From JAAEPI01 sp965212145 (GTDB taxonomy: Bacteria; Bacteroidota; Bacteroidia; Cytophagales; Cyclobacteriaceae): DNA of 64,000 nt. The notes below the pieces were generated by a model. The model was not told the DNA's origin, searched no databases, and saw only the letters and a program-made list of their open reading frames with translations. Shown here piece after piece: positions 54,133-63,256 of this stretch; position 1 is the stretch's first letter, and the number at the start of each line of letters is the position of its first letter. The DNA lies in assembly GCA_965212145.1 (NCBI GenBank), contig CBDBUY010000009.1:558001-622000 (forward strand), given 5' to 3'. The position numbers and the translations under genes were made by a program.

Positions 54133-56328
54133 TTATCTGGTTACGAAGGTATGTGTGTACTTCAAAATAACTGACTGGCCAGCGGTTCTGGGCAAAGCAG
54201 GTGTCTCACTAAATCTGTTAGAGTGTGTGCCAAAATTGTAAACAACATATAAATCATTTCCCTCTCTGGGATTATACCGAATCCTAATGTTAGCCGAAGT
54301 AAGGTTTTCAGTGCCATTGTATTGGCCATACATAGAGGCTGTGAACTTGGTGCTAAGCATTACCAAGGCTCTGACTCTGGCGAGGTGCGCTTCAAATGAT
54401 GCATTTCTGCTATCAAAATTTACCAGATTATAATAATACTCTGTACGTAAAATGAGTGAAGGAGAAACACGCCAACCGGGTTGAAATCCTAAAACCAATT
54501 GATTTCCATCATAGTATTCTCCAAGAGTGAGCGAATTACTTATGCTTATTTTCCTGGCATCAGGAGTGCCGAAAACTCCATTGAAAAACCAAAAATCGTA
54601 TCCATCCACGGGAACTAAGACGTCAGAAGAAAGCTCGAACTCCTCGAATACTCGTTCATGGGACTTTTGAAATGAGAGTTCACCGAACGATCCTTTTTTA
54701 GATTGGAATCGCCACCCAGTATTGAGGCTAGTGGTTTCTGGTTGTCCTGTGTTATTCTTCCAAAATCCGGCACCTGTAAAAAACCAGGTGTGACTCAGGA
54801 TTGGCGAGGATTCCTTAGGAAACCATGTCCACCACAGTCGGTTAAATGAGATCATTGTATTGTCTCTAATTTCAAATCCCATTTCAGGATTATAGTCTGG
54901 TCCATTTCGGTTCCATGATACAGTATATCCAAATCCTTGATTTTTTCGACTTCTAAGACTTACATAAAATTTAGAGTTGGTCGGATCGAACATGCCTGGA
55001 GTCACCCCATTATAATTGGTTTGTACCAATGCAAAGGTCAGGTAATCATTTGTGCTTAGTCTGGCTACTCCATCAAGTCCAACGCCCGTATTATAATTTC
55101 CCTCCGTATCAATTTTATTCGTGATAATACCTCCGATGTAAGTGAAGTCATTGACAATTTGTTTGCGGACTCTAAAAACTCCGTAATTGGTGGAGTTAAT
55201 TTCATTTTGTCTGTCCGTCTGCATGTCCAAGAAACCCAAGTCCCATTTCCCAACACGACCAACCAACCGAGCTCCACCAAATATCCTAACTGGGCCATCT
55301 TCTTCGAGTCCAATTCTCCGGCTGTAGAAAAGAGTAGTGGGGCCACCAAGCCCATAATCAAAGACACTTGATCGCTCCTGGAAAAACAAACGTTTTTCCG
55401 GAAAGAAAAGAGAGAAACGTGTCAGATTCACTTGCTGATCATCCACTTCCACTTGTGCGAAATCAGGATTGATAGTAAGATCCATCGTGAGGTTACTGGT
55501 CAGACTGTACTTGAGATCCAGTCCAGCTTCATACTTGGTTTCATTGGAGAATATGTAGTCCGTCTCGTTATCATTCAAGGCATTGGATTGGAAATTACCG
55601 GCCAGCAAATAAGGAGCGATATATACGGGTTTTTTTGGCTCAATATTTTGAAATTGAATTTTCTGAAACCGAGATGGTTTCCATGATGACCATGGTCCAA
55701 GATCATTTCGAATCAACGGGTACATGACCGTCTCGAAACGATGAGGCATGTACCTCCACATCGCCAGTCCCATGGTGGTGAGCCCATCGATATTTTGAAA
55801 GCGAAGGCTAGTGAACGGAATTCTAATCTCCGCCTGCCAGCCATAGTCGGTGTGATTTACCTTAACATCCCAGAAAGTATTCCAACTGATGTTTACTGGA
55901 AAATCTCCCTCGGCATCATTAAATACGGTCCCGTCCCAACGTAAGCCAGCTGGTGTTGTGAAAAAACCCATGGCATTTTCATTATCATTGAATGTATCAA
56001 TTACTAACCCAAAATATTCGGTACTCCCCTCAAAAGCATCTCGCTCTTTGGTCGTATTCCGCATATTTGAAGGGTTTTCATAATACATTCTCCCTGCCAG
56101 ATATAAGTATTGATCATCATAAGCCAGATAGACATCTGTCTTCTCAGTGGGCTCTTTTCCAAGCACTGGTTGATGCTGTAGCAGTGATAGCGTGGGGACC
56201 GCACTCCATTCGGTTTCGTCAACAATTCCATCGAAATCCACGGATTCAATTTTCTTGATCTTTAGAATGTCCTGCCCGATCAAAGTAAAAAATGCTGAAG
56301 CAAAAAAGAAGAATAAAGCGGATTTCAA
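54133..56328 (-). CDS. DUF5916 / CBM9-like outer membrane protein
   Basis: A 731-residue exported protein: signal peptide, an N-terminal CBM9-like domain (about 25-215, IDGIVDETEW-type start read here as FDGIVDETEWSAV, and VYLAYDDQYLYLAGRMY), then DUF5916 with alternating strands that look like an outer membrane beta-barrel, ending in VILKYTHTFVTR. The function of DUF5916 is unknown; carbohydrate contact is suggested only by the first domain. It follows the M15 peptidase gene by 50 bp on the same strand. Confidence 0.9.
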   Translation of the reverse strand: MKSALFFFFASAFFTLIGQDILKIKKIESVDFDGIVDETEWSAVPTLSLLQHQPVLGKEPTEKTDVYLAYDDQYLYLAGRMYYENPSNMRNTTKERDAFEGSTEYFGLVIDTFNDNENAMGFFTTPAGLRWDGTVFNDAEGDFPVNISWNTFWDVKVNHTDYGWQAEIRIPFTSLRFQNIDGLTTMGLAMWRYMPHRFETVMYPLIRNDLGPWSSWKPSRFQKIQFQNIEPKKPVYIAPYLLAGNFQSNALNDNETDYIFSNETKYEAGLDLKYSLTSNLTMDLTINPDFAQVEVDDQQVNLTRFSLFFPEKRLFFQERSSVFDYGLGGPTTLFYSRRIGLEEDGPVRIFGGARLVGRVGKWDLGFLDMQTDRQNEINSTNYGVFRVRKQIVNDFTYIGGIITNKIDTEGNYNTGVGLDGVARLSTNDYLTFALVQTNYNGVTPGMFDPTNSKFYVSLRSRKNQGFGYTVSWNRNGPDYNPEMGFEIRDNTMISFNRLWWTWFPKESSPILSHTWFFTGAGFWKNNTGQPETTSLNTGWRFQSKKGSFGELSFQKSHERVFEEFELSSDVLVPVDGYDFWFFNGVFGTPDARKISISNSLTLGEYYDGNQLVLGFQPGWRVSPSLILRTEYYYNLVNFDSRNASFEAHLARVRALVMLSTKFTASMYGQYNGTENLTSANIRIRYNPREGNDLYVVYNFGTHSNRFSETPALPRTAGQSVILKYTHTFVTR

Positions 56329-56378
56329 ATGTTAATGATGTTTCACTAAAGATAAGCGAAACGCAGATTTGTTACAGC

Positions 56379-57122
56379 TTACAATAGCTTAGGATTTATA
56401 TCCAGCACATTCTCAGCGCGGTATCTAGCGATGAACTCATCCGTAAAGTGCTCACTCCCTTTCAACTTTATTTTCTGAAGCAGAGCCTTCAGATCGATCT
56501 TTTTATAGTCCTGGAGCATGGGATGGGAGATAGGTCTGTAGGACAAGTGCCAGGGCTCATATTTGAACCCTTTTCGGTCAGGCTCATTTGTGTAGACTTC
56601 ATAGAATCCAAATTTCGCTTTGTTTTCATCCAGCCAAATTTTGAGTTCACGGTAAAGACCACCTTCTTCAAAATGTCTGGCAAGCAATGAGTCTTCCTGC
56701 TTTGGTTTACCTGCTTGAATGATGTCTAATTCTGTTCCCCAATGGTGACGTGATGTACCGGGGATGGTAGAGTATTCGATGATCTTTTCGATAGCTTGAA
56801 TCGGGGATAAACCTTGCTTCGTAAATCGATCGTATTTACCATTCCAGATTTGCTCTTGCCGCTGATAGCTTCGATAACTAGATACAACCTGAATTTGTAT
56901 TCCTTCTTTGGCCGCTGCAGTCTTCATTTTCTCAAAAGCATCGTTGGCTTCTTTTCGGAGCTGGGCATCCCCAAAAAGAGCTGGCTGTGTTCTACCAAGG
57001 AGTTCCTCTACTGGAAATTTACTTTGTGACGTTATTGCTTCTTTAGTAACAGTGCCACAACCAAGAAATGAAATTCCTAAGGTGGAAAAGGCAACAGATT
57101 TTGTAAATTCTCGTCTTTTCAT
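56379..57122 (-). CDS. M15 family D-alanyl-D-alanine carboxypeptidase (VanY-like)
   Basis: A 247-residue zinc peptidase that trims peptidoglycan stem peptides. The signal has both a twin-arginine-like start (MKRREFTK) and a lipobox (SFLGC, Cys22), so it may be a Tat-exported lipoprotein. VanY motifs: SSYRSYQRQEQIW, SRHHWGTELDI (zinc His and Asp) and EPWHLSY (catalytic Glu and zinc His). Length is normal. It is divergent from the small helical protein gene with 24 bp between. Confidence 0.92.
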   Translation of the reverse strand: MKRREFTKSVAFSTLGISFLGCGTVTKEAITSQSKFPVEELLGRTQPALFGDAQLRKEANDAFEKMKTAAAKEGIQIQVVSSYRSYQRQEQIWNGKYDRFTKQGLSPIQAIEKIIEYSTIPGTSRHHWGTELDIIQAGKPKQEDSLLARHFEEGGLYRELKIWLDENKAKFGFYEVYTNEPDRKGFKYEPWHLSYRPISHPMLQDYKKIDLKALLQKIKLKGSEHFTDEFIARYRAENVLDINPKLL

Positions 57123-57146
57123 ACATTCACTTAAATACTACAGATC

Positions 57147-57419
57147 ATGGCTAAAGCTAAGAAAGGATTAGAGAAAATGCTCTCAGAGATGGGACAAAAG
57201 ATGGATGAGTTAATCGAAGAGATCAAAGAAACGGGGGAGGAGGTTTCCGATGAGGCAGAGGAAAAAATCCAGGAATTGAAAGAAAAAATCAAAGGCATCA
57301 ATGATGAGTCAAAGGGCTTTAGCGCTAAGGCTAAGGAGCGATGGGACAATGCCAAGCCCCACTTGGACGAGGCGGTTAAGGAAATAGGGCACGCTTTCAA
57401 GCGATTCACCGGCAAATAA
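57147..57419 (+). CDS. small charged helical protein
   Basis: A 90-residue, almost wholly helical, Lys/Glu-rich protein (MAKAKKGLEKMLSEMGQK, EEVSDEAEEKIQELKEKIK) with no cysteine and no signal peptide. It resembles YtxH- or LEA-like stress proteins in composition only. A strong bidirectional terminator follows. Codon use and a clean ATG support a real gene; its function is unknown. Confidence 0.75.
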   Translation: MAKAKKGLEKMLSEMGQKMDELIEEIKETGEEVSDEAEEKIQELKEKIKGINDESKGFSAKAKERWDNAKPHLDEAVKEIGHAFKRFTGK

Positions 57420-57421
57420 AA

Positions 57422-57448
57422 AAAAGGCACCCGAATCGGGTGCCTTTT
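57422..57448. terminator. bidirectional hairpin terminator
   Basis: An 11 bp perfect stem AAAAGGCACCC (57422-57432) with GGGTGCCTTTT (57438-57448) and a 5 b loop. The A run before and T run after allow it to serve the small helical gene on the plus strand and the CHRD gene on the minus strand. Confidence 0.9.
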
Positions 57449-57534
57449 CTATCTAACCAGCTATGTACACATTCTAAAATGCACTAACCTATCTACGAAC
57501 TAATCTTATCTTCTGGATTTGATCCATCCAAAAA

Positions 57535-59133
57535 TTATTGAACATTGGATCCAATATCACCTTGTGCAACTAGTGTTGCTAGATCGTTGCTACTTTGATG
57601 GACATTGATATAGCCATTGTAAGATGTCAACCCAGTATAAGTAATGGCCGATTGATCATCCAGAGTGGCAATATTTGTTTTGGAGATTCCTGTGGAACCA
57701 TCGACACTAGTAAGTGTTGCAGCGATTCCTCCACCCACAGCAGCAGTGTTCATGTGAATATGCGATGGGTGCGAGTCACCAGGTGATGTATTTATCAGGC
57801 TCAGGGTAACCAATGTCTCACCGTTCACTCTTTCACTGAATGTGGCAGTACCTGAAACGCCAGGGACATCAACCTCATTGAGCACGTATACTTTGGTCAT
57901 TCCAGTCAACTCATTCTGCCCGATATCACCTTGAGCAACCAACGTTCCTAGATCATTGGCACTATTGTGAATATTTATGTAACCATCATAATCAATTAGT
58001 TGATCGTAAGTGATGGCCGTCATATCGTTTTTCATTGACACGTTGGTTTTTGACAAACCGGAAGCACCATTTACTGAGGTAAGTGTTACTGCAATTCCTC
58101 CGCCTTCGGCAGCCGTATTGTCATGAATATGCATTGGGTGACTGTCTCCCGAGATGGTATTGAGTAACTCCACTGTTACCAGTGTTTCACCGTTCACACG
58201 TTCCTCAAATGTTGCTGTTCCAGTAACACCGACGATATCAACTTCTGACAGGGAATAAACTTCAGCCATGCCGGTCAATTCATTCTGGCCAACATCTCCT
58301 TGAGCGACCAGTGTACCTAAGTCGTTTGCACTGTTGTGGACATTGATATATCCATCATAGGCAACAAGCATGTCATAAGTGATAGCAGACATATCATCTT
58401 TTACTGCCACGTTTGTTTTTGATACTCCTGACGTTCCATCCACGGACGTTAAAGTGATAGCAATGTCTCCACCTTCAGCTGCAGTGTTGTCATGAATGTG
58501 CATCGGGTGAGAATCACCAGATGCGGTGTTATTTAGCATGACAGTAACCAGAGTTTCGCCATTCACACGTTCCTCAAACCACGCTATACCATCGACACCA
58601 TCTACATCAGCCTCAGCAAGAGCGTATGATTCCATGGTTCCTGTCAGTTCATTCTGCCCAATGTCGCCTTGGACCAAAAGGGTCGCCAAGTCACTCGCGC
58701 TTGCATGGACATTAATGTATCCGTCAAAGTCCAAAACGGCTTCATACGAGATGGCTACTCCACCGTCAGTTTCTGTGACTACTGTTTCACTCGTTCCTGT
58801 AGTTCCATCAACCGGATTTAGGGTGACCGCAATTCCACCGCCTTCAGCGGCTGTGTTTTCATGAATATGCATTGGGTGAGACTCTCCAGAAACAGTTCCG
58901 GTCAGTTCAACTGTGACCAACATACTTCCATCAGATTGTGCGGCGAATGTTGCCGTTCCGGAAGCACCGCTGCTACCGACTTCTGCCAGCGCAAAGGTTT
59001 TGCTCATGCCTGTTAATTCAATTCCGGGCCCTCCATCATCTTTCCCGCAGCTAGCCAGGAAAATCAGACCGGTCAGCATCATCATGCTTAAGATTAAAGA
59101 TTTCACTTTCTTTTTATCACTTTTATAATTCAT
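57535..59133 (-). CDS. lipoprotein with four tandem CHRD (SOD-like) domains
   Basis: A 532-residue lipoprotein (FLASC, Cys29) made of four CHRD repeats of exactly 123 residues (39-161, 162-284, 285-407) with the last at 408-532. Each holds SHPMHIH (SHPSHIH in the last; His at repeat positions 48, 51, 53), a GGI turn, and INVH or INIH (position 105). By eye the repeat follows Cu/Zn superoxide dismutase: GxxGTATF, then the His cluster, then VH...NDL...GDIG, keeping three copper-type His but not the zinc ligands. CHRD function in bacteria is unknown. The sigma/anti-sigma pair lies just upstream on the same strand and may control it. Confidence 0.92.
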   Translation of the reverse strand: MNYKSDKKKVKSLILSMMMLTGLIFLASCGKDDGGPGIELTGMSKTFALAEVGSSGASGTATFAAQSDGSMLVTVELTGTVSGESHPMHIHENTAAEGGGIAVTLNPVDGTTGTSETVVTETDGGVAISYEAVLDFDGYINVHASASDLATLLVQGDIGQNELTGTMESYALAEADVDGVDGIAWFEERVNGETLVTVMLNNTASGDSHPMHIHDNTAAEGGDIAITLTSVDGTSGVSKTNVAVKDDMSAITYDMLVAYDGYINVHNSANDLGTLVAQGDVGQNELTGMAEVYSLSEVDIVGVTGTATFEERVNGETLVTVELLNTISGDSHPMHIHDNTAAEGGGIAVTLTSVNGASGLSKTNVSMKNDMTAITYDQLIDYDGYINIHNSANDLGTLVAQGDIGQNELTGMTKVYVLNEVDVPGVSGTATFSERVNGETLVTLSLINTSPGDSHPSHIHMNTAAVGGGIAATLTSVDGSTGISKTNIATLDDQSAITYTGLTSYNGYINVHQSSNDLATLVAQGDIGSNVQ

Positions 59134-59220
59134 AATATATCTTGTTATAGTTATAAATGAATTACGAAGCGAGTGCGCGTACTGGATTTCAGAAACTGAA
59201 GTTTTTTGAGAAATATTTAA

Positions 59221-59979
59221 TTAAACCTCTCCGTAGACCTGCATGGCCTCTAAAGTAGGATTCTCGCTACCACCTTTAGGCTCGATGGTCACTGCGAAAG
59301 CATCTACCCGATCAAATTCCCCCATTTGCTGGAAGCGATCTTTCAACACATCAAATGTCCCGGCATCTACGGGCTGGCCGTCAATTAATGCCCAAAGCTG
59401 ATACTCCTGATCTTCGGTGAGCTCAGGAAGAGTTGATGAATTTAAGTAGACTTTTTGTTCACTTGGGTTGAAATAGATTACGGCTTGCTGAACCAGTCCG
59501 TCCTGGGTGCTATTCATTACCACACGGGTATATGCCGGATTGATAAGGACAGTGAGGTCGTTTTTCATGCGATCCATTTCCTGATTCACTTGCTGCACGT
59601 CATTATTCAGTAGTGAATTTTGAGAAACAAGATCGGACAATTCGTTTTCCACACTCTTGTATCTGTTATAGAAAACAACTGCTGCTAATGATGATAAGAT
59701 TGCTAGTGAAATACTTGCGGCGATGAGATAATTAGGTTGCTTGTTTTTGGACTGCTTGCGCCTTAGAATTTTGTTGATCAGAGTCAACTTGATTTTTTCC
59801 TCTGGAAGAATCGCTCCTCCGAAAGCCAGAAACTCAAGTCGCTTCTGAACCTTCAAAAACTCTGATTGTACTTCAGGATTGGACAATTGCTTTTCCAGAT
59901 CAGCCGTCTCGTCTGCACTTAGGTCACCAGTTAAGTAGGCTTCCAGGTATCCTTGTTCTATGATTTCTTGATTATTCAA
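59221..59979 (-). CDS. anti-sigma factor, RskA-like
   Basis: A 252-residue membrane protein: a cytosolic N-terminal domain (about 1-75) that would hold the sigma factor, one membrane helix (about 83-102, LIAASISLAILSSLAAVVFY), a coiled-coil (about 105-140) and a periplasmic anti-sigma-K C-terminal domain (AVIYFNPSEQKVYLNSSTLPEL, YQLWALIDGQPVDAGTFDV). It overlaps the sigma gene by 8 bp and precedes the CHRD gene by 87 bp, so that gene is a candidate target. Confidence 0.93.
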   Translation of the reverse strand: MNNQEIIEQGYLEAYLTGDLSADETADLEKQLSNPEVQSEFLKVQKRLEFLAFGGAILPEEKIKLTLINKILRRKQSKNKQPNYLIAASISLAILSSLAAVVFYNRYKSVENELSDLVSQNSLLNNDVQQVNQEMDRMKNDLTVLINPAYTRVVMNSTQDGLVQQAVIYFNPSEQKVYLNSSTLPELTEDQEYQLWALIDGQPVDAGTFDVLKDRFQQMGEFDRVDAFAVTIEPKGGSENPTLEAMQVYGEV

Positions 59980-60517
59980 AATCGCCTTTTAGTTCTTCTT
60001 TTACATTTTTAAGACAGCTCCTGATTTTAGTTTTTACAGAACCGAGTGGCATGTCTTCTTTTTCACTGATTTCGGCGTGTGAGAAACCCATAAAGAAATT
60101 CAGTTTAATGAGTTTCTGACAAAGCTCTTGCAAATTAGAAAGCACCTTGTCCAAGCCGATGTAATTTTCCCTCCCCTCTGTCTCCTTCAGGTTAATTACG
60201 TAATCCTCTATCTCAGTGGATTTCAGTCCTGCTTTAAAATTTCTGGAACGTCGCATGTCGAGCGCCTTGTTGCGGGCTATGCGATACATCCAGGTGAAAA
60301 GGGTACCTTTCTTTTCATCGTATGAATCAATGGAATCCCAGATTTTCAAGAAGGTATCTGTTAAGGTCTCCTCCGCGGATTCTTTGTTGTTCAACGTACG
60401 AAAAATAATTCCATAAAGAGCCGCACTGTAATTTTCATACAGATATTCAAAGGCTTTTTCATCTCGCTGCTGTAAGCGAACAACCAGAAGAGGCGAAAAA
60501 TCTAAGGTCTTACTCAA
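59972..60517 (-). CDS. ECF RNA polymerase sigma factor (sigma-K-like)
   Basis: A 181-residue ECF sigma factor with region 2 (KAFEYLYENYSAALYGII, DTFLKIWDSIDSYDEKKG, FTWMYRIARNKALDMRR) and region 4 (LIKLNFFMGFSHAEISEKEDMPLGSVKTKIR). The frame starts with TTG; there is no in-frame ATG upstream before a stop, and MSKTLDFSPLLVVRLQQRDE is a normal N-terminus for the group. It is coupled to the anti-sigma gene by an 8 bp overlap. Confidence 0.93.
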   Translation of the reverse strand: MSKTLDFSPLLVVRLQQRDEKAFEYLYENYSAALYGIIFRTLNNKESAEETLTDTFLKIWDSIDSYDEKKGTLFTWMYRIARNKALDMRRSRNFKAGLKSTEIEDYVINLKETEGRENYIGLDKVLSNLQELCQKLIKLNFFMGFSHAEISEKEDMPLGSVKTKIRSCLKNVKEELKGDFE

Positions 60518-60558
60518 GGCAAATGGATTTTTGCTTGAATATAGTGCAAAGCACCATT

Positions 60559-61410
60559 TTAAATGCGTTCAAGCGCAATTTCAATCAAGCTATCAATGGT
60601 TTTGTTAGGGTTCTTAGAGAATTTCCCAGAAACGCGATTTGCCAGGATGGCATTTAAGCTGATGACTTTATGACCCAATAATTTACCAAAAGCGTAATAT
60701 CCAGCCGTTTCCATTTCCAGATTTGTGATCCAAAAGTCTTTGAGATTGAAGTACATCAACTTGTCGACCAAATCGGGATAGGTTATCTCGGTGCGAATGG
60801 CACGACCCTGCGGTGCATAAAACCCATGGCATGTTAGGGCATTGCCCTTTCTCATGTCGCTGAATTTCTCGATCATTTCTCCAGAACCTTTCACGCAGTA
60901 GGGAAGATAGGGTAGCTCCAAAAGCTCCTGAAATTTCCTGGCTACTTCAAGTGGGAATGCTCGTTGTTTGAATTTGTAGAAATGCATCAGAGAATCCAAT
61001 CCAATGGCGTGCTCTGAGAGTAAATGACTATCAATGGGAATATCCTCTTGAATGGTGCCGGATGTGCCGACACGAACAATTTTTAGTTTCTTTTTGCGAG
61101 CTTTTGGCTCCCGAGTTTCCAAATCGATATTGACTATGGCATCCAGTTCTGTCATGAAAATCTCCACATTGTCTGTGCCCATGCCTGAACTTATCGCTGT
61201 AACTTTTTTGCCCTGAAAAGTGCCCGTGTGAGTGATGAACTCACGACGGTTCATCTCAAAATCTATTTTATCAAAATGTCTGGAAACGCGATGCACCCTA
61301 CCTGGGTCGCCAACCGCAATAATTCGATCGGCGATGTTTTCCGGACGGAGATTTAGATGATAGATGCTCTTATCCTTATTAAGAATGAGGTCGGTTTCAG
61401 AAATAGGCAT
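60559..61410 (-). CDS. nucleoside phosphorylase (uridine phosphorylase-like)
   Basis: A 283-residue NP-I phosphorylase that splits nucleosides with phosphate. The phosphate loop is AVGDPGRVHRVS (about 33-44), then SSGMGTDNVEIFMTELD, GTSGTIQEDIP and the ribose/base site NLEMETAGYYAFG. Substrate (uridine or purine) is not fixed by these motifs. It sits alone on the minus strand, 41 bp from the sigma factor start and 22 bp from trhO. Confidence 0.92.
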   Translation of the reverse strand: MPISETDLILNKDKSIYHLNLRPENIADRIIAVGDPGRVHRVSRHFDKIDFEMNRREFITHTGTFQGKKVTAISSGMGTDNVEIFMTELDAIVNIDLETREPKARKKKLKIVRVGTSGTIQEDIPIDSHLLSEHAIGLDSLMHFYKFKQRAFPLEVARKFQELLELPYLPYCVKGSGEMIEKFSDMRKGNALTCHGFYAPQGRAIRTEITYPDLVDKLMYFNLKDFWITNLEMETAGYYAFGKLLGHKVISLNAILANRVSGKFSKNPNKTIDSLIEIALERI

Positions 61411-61432
61411 AGCTCGTGATTCGCACAGAAAG

Positions 61433-62401
61433 TTAGGACTTTTCTTCCTTCTTTCGTCTTTTCCAACCCTTGTATGGATTGTAACCGTTGGACTGTTTCT
61501 GATAAAAGCCGGTTCCGTCGTACGGTCTGGTATCGGGATTGTTCATGCAATCTTCCGAGCAGCAACCACTGTAGACTTCTGCGCCCTTGTCAGACATGGG
61601 TATGTGAATATTGCAATGAGGATTGGCACAATTAACCATTCGAGTTGTGGGCTCGTCAGTGACGTAGCATTTCGAAATAACCTTTGGGTTTACTTTGTTT
61701 ATTTCTGCAGCTATACGATTATCGAAAACGTAGCAAGCACCTTCGAAATCCTCTCCATCGGTCTCCAAGCCGTATTTAATGATTCCTCCATGAAGTTGAT
61801 GCACATTTTCGAACCCTTGATCTAGGAGAAAGGCTGAAGCTTTCTCGCATTTGATTCCGCCAGTGCAATAGGTGACAATTTTCTTACCCTTAAATTTCTC
61901 GAGCTCTTTGACCTTTTCAGGAAATTCCCTGAAGTTGTCAATGTCTAAGGTGATGGCGTTCTTGAATTTGCCAAGATTGTGTTCGTAGTTGGACCGAACG
62001 TCCAGGATGATGGTGTCATTTGAATCCTCTTTCAGGATTTGTTTAAACTCCTCCGGCTCCACATATCCTCCCGTTCTTTTGGTCGGATCTATTTGATGCA
62101 ATCCGGCATGCACGATTTCAGGTTTAACCCTTACGTGAAGTTTCGCGAAAGCCATTTCATGATGTGTCTCTACTTTGAATTCCGTGTGAGCAAATCTTGG
62201 ATCAGAGAGCACTTCCTCCATGTATTTTTCACAGTCAGCTTGCAAGCCGGAAACAGTGCCGTTGAGACCCTCTGATGCCACGATAATTCGTCCCCTGAGG
62301 TTGTTCTCAATGCAGAATAGATGATGCCGCTCCCTGAAGTCCTCCGGATCTTCAATGTAGGCATAGGAGTAATAAAGTAGAATGCAGTATTTGTTATCCA
62401 T
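61433..62401 (-). CDS. trhO: tRNA uridine(34) hydroxylase, rhodanese-like (UPF0176)
   Basis: A 322-residue TrhO/YceA-family enzyme that hydroxylates uridine 34 of tRNA. An N-terminal ferredoxin-like domain is followed by a rhodanese domain with DVRSNYEHNLGKFKNA and the active-site loop TYCTGGIKCEKASAFLLD, then a C-terminal Cys-rich segment (CANPHCNIHIP, CCSEDC) that likely binds zinc. Length matches the long form found in the Bacteroidota. Confidence 0.93.
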   Translation of the reverse strand: MDNKYCILLYYSYAYIEDPEDFRERHHLFCIENNLRGRIIVASEGLNGTVSGLQADCEKYMEEVLSDPRFAHTEFKVETHHEMAFAKLHVRVKPEIVHAGLHQIDPTKRTGGYVEPEEFKQILKEDSNDTIILDVRSNYEHNLGKFKNAITLDIDNFREFPEKVKELEKFKGKKIVTYCTGGIKCEKASAFLLDQGFENVHQLHGGIIKYGLETDGEDFEGACYVFDNRIAAEINKVNPKVISKCYVTDEPTTRMVNCANPHCNIHIPMSDKGAEVYSGCCSEDCMNNPDTRPYDGTGFYQKQSNGYNPYKGWKRRKKEEKS

Positions 62402-62468
62402 ACTAACTTGAGTCCTGTTTCAGCAGGCTGTTATTTTGCGGTGCAAAGATATTTTTTGTTTCTACTAA

Positions 62469-63254
62469 ATGAAAGCCTGCCTCAGCTCACTTTTTCTAAT
62501 TTTCATTTGCTCACTGCAAGCTCAGATTCTGAAAGTGGACAAAAATCATATTTCCTCTGACACTTCAGGTTACACGGTGGGCACGACGGATATGAGCCTA
62601 TCCATGAACAATCGTAGTTCCATGGCAAAGGATGAAATTCTGTTTGTTGGCGCAAAGTGGGGGATCGATGTGGTAGGAGTTTGGGATCAATCGGCCACCA
62701 TTTTGATTGGGAATCTTAATTATACGAAACTGGGAGATGGGCCTTTTATTAGCAATGGGGCCGGCCACATTCGGCATATTTTTAGACGGAACGGGAAAAT
62801 TACACCGGAGACATTTTCGCAACTCCAGTATGATCGATCGCGAAATATGCAGAAACGGCTGTTACTTGGGGCTGGATTGCGGTGGAATATTCTTCAGGGT
62901 AAGAATTCTTTTCATTATGGTTTGGGCATCATGAATGAAGATGAACAATGGCGCATGGCATCCAGTATCATAGAAAAGAACATTTGGAAACTGAATACCT
63001 ATCTGGGTGGGGAAGTTGACCTTACTGAAACGGTGGTTTTCAATACCATCTTTTATTTACAGACCGGACAGGACCATGAATCGGATACTTTTAGAACCAG
63101 AGCGACTGGTCAGGCTGAAATTAAGAATCAGGTCTCTCAGAGGTTGAAGGCGAAAATCGTTGGTGAATTAGCTTGGGATCAACGACCGATCATCCCGCTT
63201 AATAACCTGACATTTGAAATTTATTTTGGGCTGGAATACAATTTCAACCTCTGA
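62469..63254 (+). CDS. exported beta-barrel-like protein (DUF481 type)
   Basis: A 261-residue protein with signal peptide (SLFLIFICSLQAQ) and alternating strands ending in TFEIYFGLEYNFNL. The segments LQYDRSRNMQKRLLLGAGLRWNI and NSFHYGLGIMNEDEQW resemble DUF481 salt-inducible outer membrane proteins. Function is unknown. It is convergent with the acetyltransferase gene (2 bp between). Confidence 0.8.
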   Translation: MKACLSSLFLIFICSLQAQILKVDKNHISSDTSGYTVGTTDMSLSMNNRSSMAKDEILFVGAKWGIDVVGVWDQSATILIGNLNYTKLGDGPFISNGAGHIRHIFRRNGKITPETFSQLQYDRSRNMQKRLLLGAGLRWNILQGKNSFHYGLGIMNEDEQWRMASSIIEKNIWKLNTYLGGEVDLTETVVFNTIFYLQTGQDHESDTFRTRATGQAEIKNQVSQRLKAKIVGELAWDQRPIIPLNNLTFEIYFGLEYNFNL

Positions 63255-63256
63255 TT

